A stretch of DNA of 64,000 nt from Roseateles noduli (GTDB taxonomy: Bacteria > Pseudomonadota > Gammaproteobacteria > Burkholderiales > Burkholderiaceae_C), in the NCBI GenBank assembly GCA_002205125.1, contig NIOE01000002.1, positions 372,001-436,000 on the forward strand, in the 5' to 3' direction. Every line of letters starts with the position of its first letter. Position 1 is the first letter of the stretch. Shown piece by piece: positions 31,153 through 41,654 of the stretch. The notes under the pieces were generated by a model. The model did no database searches. It was not told the origin of the DNA and saw nothing but the letters and a program-made list of their open reading frames with translations. A program made the translations under genes and the position numbers.

Positions 31153-31167
31153 CGGTCGCGGACGGCC

Positions 31168-31989
31168 TCAGTACATGAGGCGGTCAGGACGGATGTCGCG
31201 AAGGATCGTCGTCGCGATTTCCTCGATCGACTTGTGCGTCGACGACAGCCAGTTGATGCCGGCCTTCTTCATCATCGTCTCGGCCTCGCGGACCTCGTAA
31301 TGGCAGTTCATCAGGTCGGCGTACTTGCTGCCCGGGCGGCGCTCGTTGCGCACCTGCGCCAGGCGCTCCGGATCGATCGTCAGGCCGAAGCACTTCTTCT
31401 TGTGCGGGATCAGCAGCGAGGGCAGGTGGCCGCGGTCGAAGTCCTCGGGGATCAGCGGGTAGTTGGCGGCCTTGATGCCGTGCTGCATCGCCAGGTACAG
31501 CGAGGTCGGCGTCTTGCCGCAACGACTGACCCCCACCAGGATCACGTCGGCCGAATCCAGGTTGCGCGCCGACTGCCCGTCGTCATGCGCCAGCGAGAAA
31601 TTGATCGCCTCGATCCGGTCGTGGTACTCCTGGCTCTTGGCGACGTCCGAGAAACGGCCCACGCGATGGCTGGACTTGATCCGGAACTCGTCCTCCAGCG
31701 GCGCGATGAAGGTCCCGAACATGTCCATCACGAGGCCGCGGCACTCCTGGCGCACGACGTTGAGCACCTCGCGGTTCACCAGCGTCGCGAACACGATGGG
31801 GCGCACGCCTTCGCGCTCGCCGGTCTCGTTGATCTCCTGGACCAGCTGCTGGGCCTTCTCGCCGCTGTCGATGAACGGGCGGCGCACGTGACGCGCCTTC
31901 ACCGAGAACTGCGCCAGGATGGAGTTACCGAAGGTTTCGGCGGTGATGCCGGTGCCATCCGAGACGAAGTAGACGGTGTGCTGGGTCAT
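31168..31989 (-). CDS. ppsR: PEP synthase regulatory protein (kinase/pyrophosphorylase)
   Basis: A DUF299 bifunctional enzyme that inactivates PEP synthase by ADP-dependent phosphorylation and reactivates it by Pi-dependent dephosphorylation. It opens MTQHTVYFVSDGTGITAETFGNSILAQF and carries the P-loop LVGVSRCGKTPTSLYLA near residues 150-166. It is divergent from its target ppsA across a 333-bp gap, the usual arrangement. Confidence 0.96.
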   Translation of the reverse strand: MTQHTVYFVSDGTGITAETFGNSILAQFSVKARHVRRPFIDSGEKAQQLVQEINETGEREGVRPIVFATLVNREVLNVVRQECRGLVMDMFGTFIAPLEDEFRIKSSHRVGRFSDVAKSQEYHDRIEAINFSLAHDDGQSARNLDSADVILVGVSRCGKTPTSLYLAMQHGIKAANYPLIPEDFDRGHLPSLLIPHKKKCFGLTIDPERLAQVRNERRPGSKYADLMNCHYEVREAETMMKKAGINWLSSTHKSIEEIATTILRDIRPDRLMY

Positions 31990-32322
31990 TGCGTGCCTTT
32001 GAATCGTGCCGGACGGGGAACCGGGGAGCCTTCGCCGGACCGGGCATGCCGCATGCCGAAGCGGGAGGTTCGGCCGTTGTTTCGCCTCGGCCCGGCCCCG
32101 AACGGGGGCTTACATCATAGATCGGCGACCCACTAGAATCGTCCGCAACTTGCCCCTGCCCATCGCATCACGCCGCATGAACGCCGCCTCGCGCCGCCCA
32201 CAAGAATCGACAAGACCTGTCGTGCGCCGCGTCATGCCTGTCTCCCTCGAAGCCGCCGACCGGATCGGCCTGCTCGGGAATGCGCGGGGAGCCCCGGTTT
32301 CTCAACATCACGGAGTTTTCCC
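31990..32322 (+). promoter_or_regulatory. 333-bp divergent control region between ppsR and ppsA
   Basis: No gene is seen here. TAGAAT at 32134-32139 is a plausible -10 for ppsA with a weak TACATC -35 at 32111-32116 (17-bp spacer). A GGAG at 32312-32315 lies before the ppsA start. I see no clear operator palindrome. Confidence 0.4.
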
Positions 32323-34734
<2,412 letters not shown>

Positions 34735-34755
34735 GCCTTCGCGGAACTCCACGCC

Positions 34756-34778
34756 AACGGCCCTGCGGGGCCGTTTTC
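34756..34778 (+). terminator. Intrinsic terminator after ppsA
   Basis: An 8-bp stem AACGGCCC / GGGCCGTT with TGCG loop runs into TTTT, about 20 bp after the ppsA stop. Confidence 0.88.
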
Positions 34779-34911
34779 CATTGCAGTCCTCGGTAGCAAA
34801 ACCGTGGAAGGACGGCGGTGGTTGGGGACGGCATGGCGTGGGGTTTCGGACCTTGCGTCCGGGGCCCCACGCCATGGCGGCCAACGCTCAGGCCTGCGAT
34901 GATCCGCCCCC

Positions 34912-36990
34912 ATGTCGACTCCACCGCCAGACGCCGCCTTCCGCCGCCGGCTTCACCGCATCTACGGTGCGTACACGATCGGCTTCGTGCTGCTGGTGGG
35001 TGTGCTGGGTGTGCTGGAGCGGATGGGCATGCCCAAGCAGTGGCTGGGGTTCTCGTTCCTCTTGCTGACGGTGCTGATCTACGCCGGCATCGGCGTGTTC
35101 AGCCGCACGACCGACCCGGTCGAGTACTACGTGGCGGGTCGCCGCGTCCCGGCGTTCTACAACGGCATGGCGGCGGGCGCCGACTGGATGAGTGCGGCGA
35201 GTTTCCTCGGCATGGCGGGCAGCCTGTACCTGGCGGGTTACGGCGGGTTGGCGTTCGTGCTCGGATGGACGGGTGGCTTCTGCCTGGTGGCGCTGCTGCT
35301 CGCGCCGTATCTGCGCCGCTTCGGCGGCTTCACGGTGCCGGACTTCCTCGGCGCCAGATTCGAGAGTCGCGGCCTGCGCGTGATGGGGGCCGCTGCTGCG
35401 GTGCTGGTGTCCTTCATCTACCTCGTGGCGCAGATCTACGCCATCGGCCTCATCACGACGCGGCTCACCGGCCTGACCTTCGAGATCGGCCTGTTCGTCG
35501 GGCTCGGCGGCGTGCTGGTGTGTTCCTTCCTCGGCGGCATGCGGGCGGTCACGTGGACCCAGGTTGCGCAGTACATCATCATGATCGTGGCCTACGTGGT
35601 GCCGGTGATGTGGCTGTCGACCACGCAGACGGGCTTCCCGCTGCCGCAGTTCACCGCCGGCACCGAGGTCCGCGAGATCGCCGACCGCGAGCAGCAGCTT
35701 TTGAAGGATCCCAAGGAGTTGCAGGTCCGCGGACTCTACGAACAGCGCGCCAAGGACTTCGAGCATCTGCTCGCCGGGCTGCCGCAGTCGTTGGACGATG
35801 AGCGCCAGCGCGTCTCGCAGGTCATCGCCCAGCTGAAGTTCGAGGAGGCGCCGCTGGCGCAGATCCAGGCGGCGGAGAAGGTTCGCGCCGCGCTGCCCCG
35901 CACCGAGGCGGAGGCGCGCGATCTGTGGCAGCGCGCCGTCACTGCCAATCGACAGCGCGCCGAGCCGCTCGCCGGCATGCCGCTGCATGCGCAGCCTTTC
36001 GCGGGCGACCCCGACGGCACGCCCGCCGAGCAGGAGGCCTACACGCTGGCTCGGCGCAACTTCCTGGCCCTCGTGCTGGTGCTCATGGTGGGCACCGCCG
36101 GCCTGCCGCACATCCTGACCCGCTACTACACCGTGCCCACGGTTGCCGAGGCGCGCACCTCGGTCGCGTGGACGCTGTTCTTCATCGCGCTGCTCTACCT
36201 GTTCGCGCCGGCGCTGGCGGTGATGCTCAAGCACGAGGTGCTGCATCATCTGGTCGGCTCGCCGATCGCGGAGCTCCCCGGGTGGATGAAGCAGTGGATG
36301 CGCGTCGATCCGAGTCTGCTGAACATCCAGGACATCAACCAGGACGGGATCCTCCAGCTCGGCGAGCTGCGACTGGGCGGCGACATCGTCATGCTGATGA
36401 CGCCCGAGCTCGCCGGCCTGCCGTATGTGCTCTCCGCGATGGTGGCGGCCGGTGCGCTCGCCGCGGCGTTGTCCACGGCCGACGGGTTGCTGCTGACGAT
36501 CTCCAGCGCGCTCTCGCACGACGTCTACTACCGCGTCATGAACCCGCGCGCCTCGATGACGCAACGGGTGACCATCTCCAAGGCACTGCTGCTCGCGACC
36601 GCGCTCACCGCCGCGGCTGTCGCCGCGCAGAAACCGGCGGACATCCTGCTGCTGGTGTCGGCGGCGTTCTCGCTGTCGGGCTCCACGCTGGTACCGGCGC
36701 TGGTCGCGGGCATCTTCTGGAAGCGCGCCAACAAGCAGGGCGCCGCCGCCGGCATGCTCGCCGGGCTGGGCATGACGCTGTACTACATGGTGAACGCGCA
36801 TGCGGGCCTGCGCCAGGCGCTGGGCATTGGCGGCGACCCGCAGCTGTGGTGGGGCATCCAGCCCATGGCGGCGGCGCTCTACGGGCTGCCGGCCGGGATT
36901 GCCGCACTCGTCGTGGTGAGCCTGCTGACGCCGCCGCCGTCGCCAACGGCCCGCGCGCTGCAGGCCCGGGTCACCGGCGCCGCGCCCTGA
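34912..36990 (+). CDS. Sodium:solute symporter (VC_2705 subfamily)
   Basis: A 692-residue SSS-family transporter with about 13 transmembrane segments. TTDPVEYYVAGRRVPAFYNGMAAGADWMSAASFLGMAGSLY is the typical first Na+-binding region. Between about residues 245 and 375 sits a long hydrophilic insert of charged helices, rich in Glu/Gln/Arg, which marks the VC_2705-type subgroup. Monocarboxylates such as acetate or pyruvate are plausible substrates given the neighbouring ppsA, but that is inference. The stop codon is inside an 8-bp x 5 tandem repeat. Confidence 0.88.
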   Translation: MSTPPPDAAFRRRLHRIYGAYTIGFVLLVGVLGVLERMGMPKQWLGFSFLLLTVLIYAGIGVFSRTTDPVEYYVAGRRVPAFYNGMAAGADWMSAASFLGMAGSLYLAGYGGLAFVLGWTGGFCLVALLLAPYLRRFGGFTVPDFLGARFESRGLRVMGAAAAVLVSFIYLVAQIYAIGLITTRLTGLTFEIGLFVGLGGVLVCSFLGGMRAVTWTQVAQYIIMIVAYVVPVMWLSTTQTGFPLPQFTAGTEVREIADREQQLLKDPKELQVRGLYEQRAKDFEHLLAGLPQSLDDERQRVSQVIAQLKFEEAPLAQIQAAEKVRAALPRTEAEARDLWQRAVTANRQRAEPLAGMPLHAQPFAGDPDGTPAEQEAYTLARRNFLALVLVLMVGTAGLPHILTRYYTVPTVAEARTSVAWTLFFIALLYLFAPALAVMLKHEVLHHLVGSPIAELPGWMKQWMRVDPSLLNIQDINQDGILQLGELRLGGDIVMLMTPELAGLPYVLSAMVAAGALAAALSTADGLLLTISSALSHDVYYRVMNPRASMTQRVTISKALLLATALTAAAVAAQKPADILLLVSAAFSLSGSTLVPALVAGIFWKRANKQGAAAGMLAGLGMTLYYMVNAHAGLRQALGIGGDPQLWWGIQPMAAALYGLPAGIAALVVVSLLTPPPSPTARALQARVTGAAP

Positions 36991-37022
36991 CGCCCTGACG
37001 CCCTGACGCCCTGACGCCCTGA
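36983..37022 (+). repeat. Five tandem copies of an 8-mer on the symporter stop codon
   Basis: CGCCCTGA is repeated five times without interruption. The first copy holds the symporter stop (TGA 36988-36990). Because 8 is not a multiple of 3, TGA is offered in all three frames within 24 bp. Confidence 0.95.
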
Positions 37023-37056
37023 ACCGGGCGGTCCTGGGCACGGTCCGTTCAGGAAG

Positions 37057-37086
37057 TGGACGGGTCGGCGAGAAATCGTCTAGAAT
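37057..37086 (+). promoter_or_regulatory. Probable rpsF operon promoter
   Basis: TGGACG (37057-37062) and TAGAAT (37081-37086) are separated by 18 bp and lie just upstream of the rpsF leader hairpin. The leader would be about 130 nt. Confidence 0.6.
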
Positions 37087-37100
37087 CCGCGATTCCCCTT

Positions 37101-37132
37101 GCCGGGCCCACGAGTAGACGCTGGGGTCCGGC
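37101..37132 (+). promoter_or_regulatory. rpsF leader hairpin (possible S6:S18 control element)
   Basis: GCCGGGCCC pairs with GGGTCCGGC through nine positions (one G-U) around a 14-nt loop. S6:S18 is known to bind a structured rpsF leader in several bacteria; whether this hairpin is that element was not tested. Its 3' strand shares a 12-nt stretch with one mismatch with the rpsB leader hairpin. Confidence 0.5.
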
Positions 37133-37222
37133 TTTCAGGCCAAGGGCCGGTTCCGGCAGCTGCCTTCAACGGCATGCCTCGGACACCGCGCCGGAGGTCG
37201 TCGAAATCCATAAGGAGTTCGT

Positions 37223-37585
37223 ATGCGTCATTATGAAATCGTTCTGCTGATCCATCCGGATCAAAGCGAACAAGTTCCGGCGATGCTGGAGCGCTACAAG
37301 GGCCTGGTCACCAACGGTGGTGGCAAGGTGCATCGCGTGGAAGACTGGGGCCGCCGTCAGCTGGCCTATCAGATCCAGAAGCTGGCCAAGGCGCATTACC
37401 TGTGCCTGAACATCGAGTGCAGCAAGGACATCCTGGCTGAAATCGAGACCGGTTTCCGCTTCAACGACGCCGTGCTGCGTCACCTGACCGTCGTCAAGGA
37501 CAAGGCCGAGACGAACCCGTCGGTGATGATGAAGGCTGTCGAGCGCGAAGAAGCCCGCAAGGCCCCGCAAGAAGCGACCGCCTGA
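37223..37585 (+). CDS. rpsF: 30S ribosomal protein S6
   Basis: A 120-residue S6 opening [22 protein letters not shown], with [16 protein letters not shown] and a charged C-terminal tail. An AAGGAG ribosome binding site precedes the ATG. First gene of rpsF-priB-rpsR-rplI. Confidence 0.98.
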   Translation: MRHYEIVLLIHPDQSEQVPAMLERYKGLVTNGGGKVHRVEDWGRRQLAYQIQKLAKAHYLCLNIECSKDILAEIETGFRFNDAVLRHLTVVKDKAETNPSVMMKAVEREEARKAPQEATA

Positions 37586-37643
37586 GCTGACAAGCGCGAC
37601 CGCTGACGTTCCCGAATCCTGATCCGCCGAGAGCCGCGCACGC

Positions 37644-37928
37644 ATGAACCGACTGGTCCTGCAGGCGCAGATCCTCGACATCGCGGCCATCCGATACACC
37701 CCCGCCGGGCTCCCCGCCCTGGACTTGATGCTCAAGCATGAGTCCATGGTCGACGAAGCCGGCTCCCCGCGCAAAGTCGCGATGGAGATCAAGGCCGTGG
37801 CGCTCGGAGACATCGTGAAGCGGATCCAGGCGTTGAGCCTGACGGAGAAGACGGTGTTCACCGGATTTCTCTCGGCACAGCGACAGGGGCGAGGCACGGT
37901 GTTTCACATCACCGGCTTCGCGGACTGA
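37644..37928 (+). CDS. priB: Primosomal replication protein N (PriB)
   Basis: A 94-residue single OB-fold protein that helps restart replication with PriA/PriC. It opens MNRLVLQAQILDIAAIRYTPAGLPAL and ends VFHITGFAD, as in betaproteobacterial PriB. It lies between rpsF and rpsR, the classic location. Confidence 0.94.
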   Translation: MNRLVLQAQILDIAAIRYTPAGLPALDLMLKHESMVDEAGSPRKVAMEIKAVALGDIVKRIQALSLTEKTVFTGFLSAQRQGRGTVFHITGFAD

Positions 37929-37985
37929 ACGGGACGGACAGATCGCGCAGATCGTTTAAATCTGGATAGATAGCAGGAGTTCACT

Positions 37986-38276
37986 ATGCCCCCGCCACGT
38001 GGTAAAGGTCGGTTCTCGAAGGACCGCAAGCCCAAGCGCAACCAACAATCGCTGCTGTTCCGCCGCAAGCGTTTCTGCCGCTTCACCGTCGCCGGTGTTG
38101 AGCAGATCGACTACAAGGACGTCGACGTCCTGCGCGACTTCATCGGTGAAAACGGCAAGATCGTGCCCGCCCGCCTGACCGGCACGCGCGCCTTCTTCCA
38201 GCGTCAGCTGTCGGTGTGCATCAAGCGCGCCCGCTTCCTGGCCCTGCTGCCGTACAGCGACCAGCACAAGGTCTAA
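37986..38276 (+). CDS. rpsR: 30S ribosomal protein S18
   Basis: A 96-residue S18 with the core signature [29 protein letters not shown] and [29 protein letters not shown] basic N-terminal extension ([19 protein letters not shown]) is typical of this group. GCAGGAG precedes the start. Confidence 0.98.
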   Translation: MPPPRGKGRFSKDRKPKRNQQSLLFRRKRFCRFTVAGVEQIDYKDVDVLRDFIGENGKIVPARLTGTRAFFQRQLSVCIKRARFLALLPYSDQHKV

Positions 38277-38288
38277 GGAGTCCACCCC

Positions 38289-38741
38289 ATGCAAGTCATC
38301 CTGCTGGAAAAAGTGGCCAACCTGGGTAACCTCGGCGACGTCGTCAAGGTCAAGGACGGCTATGCCCGCAACTTCCTGATCCCGACCCGCCAGGCGCGCC
38401 GCGCCACGGAAGCCGCGATCAAGGAATTCGAAGCCAAGCGCGCCGAACTCGAAAAGGTCGCCGCCGAGAAGCTGGCCGCCGCGCAAGCCCTGGGCGAGAA
38501 GATCAACGGCAACACCGTGACGATCTCGCAGAAGGCCGGCGTCGACGGTCGTCTGTTCGGTTCCGTGACCAACGCCGACATCGCTGAAGCGCTGACCAAG
38601 GCCGGCACGGCCATCGTCAAGTCGCAAGTGCGTCTGCCCAACGGTCCGCTGAAGACCGTCGGCGAGTTCCCGATCCACGTTGCTCCGCACACCGACGTGG
38701 TGGTGGAAGTGACCGTGAAGGTCGTCGCCGAAGTCGAGTAA
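38289..38741 (+). CDS. rplI: 50S ribosomal protein L9
   Basis: A 150-residue L9. The N domain reads [32 protein letters not shown], then the long connecting helix and the C domain ([35 protein letters not shown]). The AAGGAG site overlaps the end of rpsR. Confidence 0.98.
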   Translation: MQVILLEKVANLGNLGDVVKVKDGYARNFLIPTRQARRATEAAIKEFEAKRAELEKVAAEKLAAAQALGEKINGNTVTISQKAGVDGRLFGSVTNADIAEALTKAGTAIVKSQVRLPNGPLKTVGEFPIHVAPHTDVVVEVTVKVVAEVE

Positions 38742-38834
38742 TTGCTCGATACACCCGGTGGGCGCTCTGCGCGTCCATCGGGGTTGTCACCGGATTCGTG
38801 GGTCACACGACCTGCAAAGATCGGGGCAACATCA

Positions 38835-38874
38835 AGAAAGCCGACAGCTGCAAAGCGGTCGGCTTTCTGCTTTT
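38835..38874 (+). terminator. Intrinsic terminator after rplI
   Basis: An 11-bp perfect stem AGAAAGCCGAC / GTCGGCTTTCT with a 12-nt loop is followed by GCTTTT. It separates the ribosomal operon from dnaB. Confidence 0.82.
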
Positions 38875-38918
38875 CCGGGGCTTGAGTTATCCCGCTCGCT
38901 CCACAAGCTATCAAGAGC

Positions 38919-38939
38919 TCATCCACAGGCTTGTCCACA
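38919..38939 (+). promoter_or_regulatory. Two DnaA-box-like sites abutting the dnaB start
   Basis: TCATCCACA (38919-38927) and TTGTCCACA (38931-38939) each differ by one base from the E. coli-type consensus TTATCCACA. They have the same orientation and start 12 bp apart. The second ends on the base before the dnaB ATG. Motifs are seen; DnaA binding is inference. Confidence 0.5.
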
Positions 38940-40361
38940 ATGTCCGCGATCTTCACCACGCCCGGATCCAGTGCCAGCGACAGCGAGATCGCGCGATTGC
39001 GCGTGCCGCCCAACTCGGTGGAAGCCGAGCAGAGCGTGCTCGGCGGCTTGCTGATCGACAACACCGCCTGGGACAAGGCGGCGGACACGCTCAGCGACTC
39101 CGATTTCTACCGCTACGAGCACAAGCAGGTCTACGCCGCGATCGGCAAGTTGATCAACGGCGGCAAGCCGGCGGACGTGGTGACGGTGTTCGAGGAGCTG
39201 ACCTCGCTCGGCAAGGCCGAGGAGTGCGGCGGACTGGCCTACCTGAACGCGTTGGCGCAGGGCGTGCCGAGCGCGGCCAACCTGCGCCGGTACGCCGAGA
39301 TCGTCCGGGAGCGCGCGATCCTGCGCAAGCTGGTGGCGACCTCCGACGAGATCGCGACCGCCGCGCTGAATCCGGCGGGCCGCGCGGTCAACGAGATCCT
39401 GGACGAGGCCGAAGGCAAGATCTTCCGCATCAACGAGGAAGGCTCGCGCGGCGGCACCGGGTTCCAGAGCATGGACCGGCTGATGGTCGAGCTGATGGAC
39501 CGCGTCAACGAGCTCGCGGAGCAGGGCGCCGAGGACGTCACCGGCGTGCGCACCGGCTTCTTCGACCTGGACCGCATGACGGCGGGCCTGCAGCGCGGCG
39601 ACCTGATCGTGCTGGCGGCGCGTCCCTCGATGGGCAAGACCGCGTTCGCGATCAACATCGGCGAGGCCGTGGCGATCAACGAAGGCCTGCCGGTCATCAT
39701 CTACTCGATGGAAATGGGCGCGGCGCAGCTGGCGCTGCGGATGGTGGGTTCCATCGGCCGCATCGACCAGAGCAACCTGCGCACCGGCCGCCTGAAGGAC
39801 GACGAATGGGGCCGGCTGGCCGAGGCCGTCGACAAGCTCGGCAACGCGCCGATCTACATCGACGAGAGCCCGGGCCTGTCGCCCAGCGAAGTGCGCTCCA
39901 GAGCCCGGCGCCAGGCGCGCATCTCGGGCCAGATCGGCCTGATCATCATCGACTACCTGCAGCTGATGAGCGGCAACGGCGGCGGCAGCGAAGAGAACCG
40001 CGCGACGGTGGTGGGCGAGATCTCGCGGGGCCTGAAGGCCCTGGCCAAGGAGCTGCGCTGCCCGGTGATCGCGCTGTCGCAGCTGAACCGCTCGGTGGAA
40101 ACGCGGCCGGACAAGCGGCCGATGATGTCCGACCTGCGCGAGTCGGGCGCCATCGAGCAGGACGCGGACATCATCATGTTCATCTACCGCGACGAGTACT
40201 ACACCAAGGACGAGTGCAAGGAGCCGGGTGTCGCGGAGATCATCATCGCCAAGCAGCGTAACGGCCCGGTGGGCACGGTGAAGCTGGCCTTCGTGAGACA
40301 GAACACCAAGTTCGAGAACCTGGCCCCGGGGTACGTCGGCCCGGGCGGCGACGAGTATTGA
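38940..40361 (+). CDS. dnaB: Replicative DNA helicase DnaB
   Basis: The hexameric fork helicase, 473 residues. The N-terminal domain (VPPNSVEAEQSVLGGLLIDN) binds primase. The RecA-like C domain has Walker A ARPSMGKTAFA near residues 227-237, Walker B LIIIDYLQLMSG, the H4-type SQLNRSVETRPDKRPMMSDLRESGAIEQDAD stretch and the arginine finger region. ATG 38940 (MSAIFTTPG) is preferred over the in-frame TTG 9 bp upstream. No ribosome binding site is evident. No intein is present. Confidence 0.97.
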   Translation: MSAIFTTPGSSASDSEIARLRVPPNSVEAEQSVLGGLLIDNTAWDKAADTLSDSDFYRYEHKQVYAAIGKLINGGKPADVVTVFEELTSLGKAEECGGLAYLNALAQGVPSAANLRRYAEIVRERAILRKLVATSDEIATAALNPAGRAVNEILDEAEGKIFRINEEGSRGGTGFQSMDRLMVELMDRVNELAEQGAEDVTGVRTGFFDLDRMTAGLQRGDLIVLAARPSMGKTAFAINIGEAVAINEGLPVIIYSMEMGAAQLALRMVGSIGRIDQSNLRTGRLKDDEWGRLAEAVDKLGNAPIYIDESPGLSPSEVRSRARRQARISGQIGLIIIDYLQLMSGNGGGSEENRATVVGEISRGLKALAKELRCPVIALSQLNRSVETRPDKRPMMSDLRESGAIEQDADIIMFIYRDEYYTKDECKEPGVAEIIIAKQRNGPVGTVKLAFVRQNTKFENLAPGYVGPGGDEY

Positions 40362-40384
40362 GCGGCCGCAGGATCGGCCGCTCA
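40359..40384 (+). terminator. Bidirectional hairpin between dnaB and the DUF3299 gene
   Basis: A 10-bp perfect stem TGAGCGGCCG / CGGCCGCTCA with loop CAGGAT starts on the dnaB stop codon and fills the gap to the convergent gene. No U-tract is present, so its terminator strength is uncertain. Confidence 0.55.
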
Positions 40385-40394
40385 GCGCAGTGTC

Positions 40395-41021
40395 TCAGCG
40401 CTCCACGCGCACCGTTTCCGGCACGAGCCGATACCCACTGGTCGCGAGCGCCGAGTTGATCGCGTGGACCTGGAGCGTGCCGGTGACCGTCACGATGGAC
40501 ATCGCCCGGACGCCCTCGACCTTCGAGGGCGTTTTCACATGGACGATCTGGTTGGGCGGTGGCGGCGGGCTGTGGATGCAGGCGCCGAAGGTGGGCACCA
40601 GCAGGAACTCGTCGGTGCCGCCCCAGCCGACGCCCACGGGCACCGCGTAGCCGCGCAGACGCACACGGCGGCCGTCGAGCTCCGGACGCACGGGAGCGTT
40701 GTTGAAGGCGTCCCGCAGGTCCTTCAGCATCTGGCGTGCGACGGGATCGTTGTCGTCGAGCTGGGCGATGTCGATCCCGCCCGGCTGTCCCGGCTTCCCC
40801 GCCTTGAGCCGCGGATCCCAGCCCGGCGGCATGAGCTCCGTCCATTCGATCGTCTTCACGTCGGCCGGCGGCTCCGTCGCGAGCGGCGCGGAGGCGATCG
40901 CCTGGGACGGGTCGGTGCGGTTCAGCAGGAGGCCCGCGGGAACGCCGATGGCGACGACCACGAGCAGCGCCGCCGGAGTCCACGGCAAGCGCCAGGATTG
41001 CGAGGAGAGCCAGGAGCGCAT
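40395..41021 (-). CDS. DUF3299 protein, second copy (zinc cluster)
   Basis: A 208-residue protein anchored or exported by an N-terminal hydrophobic helix (about 16-36). The DUF3299 domain (about 55-208) has IEWTELMPPGWDP, then RVRLRGYAVPVGVG, EFLLVPTFGACIHSPPPPPNQIVHV and a C-terminal VTVTGTLQVHA. The CIH-PPPP-NQ motif is the strongest family mark and might bind metal. It is 11 bp downstream of the first copy, from which it clearly arose by duplication. Its relatives sit at the end of Zur-linked ABC operons such as PA4063-PA4066. The biochemical role is unknown. Confidence 0.82.
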   Translation of the reverse strand: MRSWLSSQSWRLPWTPAALLVVVAIGVPAGLLLNRTDPSQAIASAPLATEPPADVKTIEWTELMPPGWDPRLKAGKPGQPGGIDIAQLDDNDPVARQMLKDLRDAFNNAPVRPELDGRRVRLRGYAVPVGVGWGGTDEFLLVPTFGACIHSPPPPPNQIVHVKTPSKVEGVRAMSIVTVTGTLQVHAINSALATSGYRLVPETVRVER

Positions 41022-41032
41022 GTTCCGTGCGA

Positions 41033-41653
41033 TCAACGCGGCTTGTTCCGGTAGGGCTCGACGTTCGCCGCGTCCAGGCGGTAGCCGCTGACGCCCATGT
41101 CGCTGGGTTGCCGGTCCAGGCGCATCACGCCACTGGCCCACACCGTGTCCATGGACCTCAACTGCTTCGAAGGCTGCGCGAGCTTCACCAGGATGATCTG
41201 GTTCGCCGGCGGGGGCGGCATGTGGATGCAGGCGCCGAAGTAGGGCACGAGCAGGAACTCCCGCACGCCGTCGCGATCGGTCTGCAGCGGCACCACATAG
41301 CCGGGCAGGCGCACCGGCGCGTCCTGCAGCGATTCGACCAGCGGCGCGTTGTCCAGCTCGTCGCGCAAGTCCGCCATCAGCGCGGCGGTGCGCGGGCTGT
41401 TGTCACTCAGACGCCCGATGCCGACGTCGCGGAAACGCTTCATCGGATCCCAGCCCGGCGGGACGAGCTGGATCCAGGTGAGGTCGCGATAGCCGGACGT
41501 CGGCGCGCTGGCCGCTTGAGCGGCGGCCGGCGCGGTGGAGGTGGACGGTGCCGCCGTTGCGGCATCGGCAGAGGAGGCGGGAAGCATGACCGCGAGCGCC
41601 ACCAGCAGGGCGACAGCAGGCCGGACGAATGCAGGGAAGGGAAGGGATGTCAT
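41033..41653 (-). CDS. DUF3299 protein, first copy (zinc cluster)
   Basis: A 206-residue exported protein. The signal-type N terminus ends near residue 31 (SSADA-ATA), followed by an Ala/Ser/Thr-rich linker. The DUF3299 domain begins with DLTWIQLVPPGWDPMKRF and contains VRLPGYVVPLQ and REFLLVPYFGACIHMPPPPANQIILV. One base separates it from the upstream permease gene, so it belongs to the ABC operon. A periplasmic partner of the ABC machinery is the likeliest role, by context only. Confidence 0.84.
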   Translation of the reverse strand: MTSLPFPAFVRPAVALLVALAVMLPASSADAATAAPSTSTAPAAAQAASAPTSGYRDLTWIQLVPPGWDPMKRFRDVGIGRLSDNSPRTAALMADLRDELDNAPLVESLQDAPVRLPGYVVPLQTDRDGVREFLLVPYFGACIHMPPPPANQIILVKLAQPSKQLRSMDTVWASGVMRLDRQPSDMGVSGYRLDAANVEPYRNKPR

Positions 41654-41654
41654 G

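Noticed and set aside
36983-37022. Repeat arrays as a CRISPR or mobile-element end
   Set aside because: Units are 8-15 bp, contiguous, different at each locus and lack spacers or target-site duplications.
38919-38939. DnaA-box-like pair as a replication origin
   Set aside because: Only two boxes, no AT-rich unwinding element, no dnaA/dnaN/gyrB neighbours; a regulatory site is the most that can be said.
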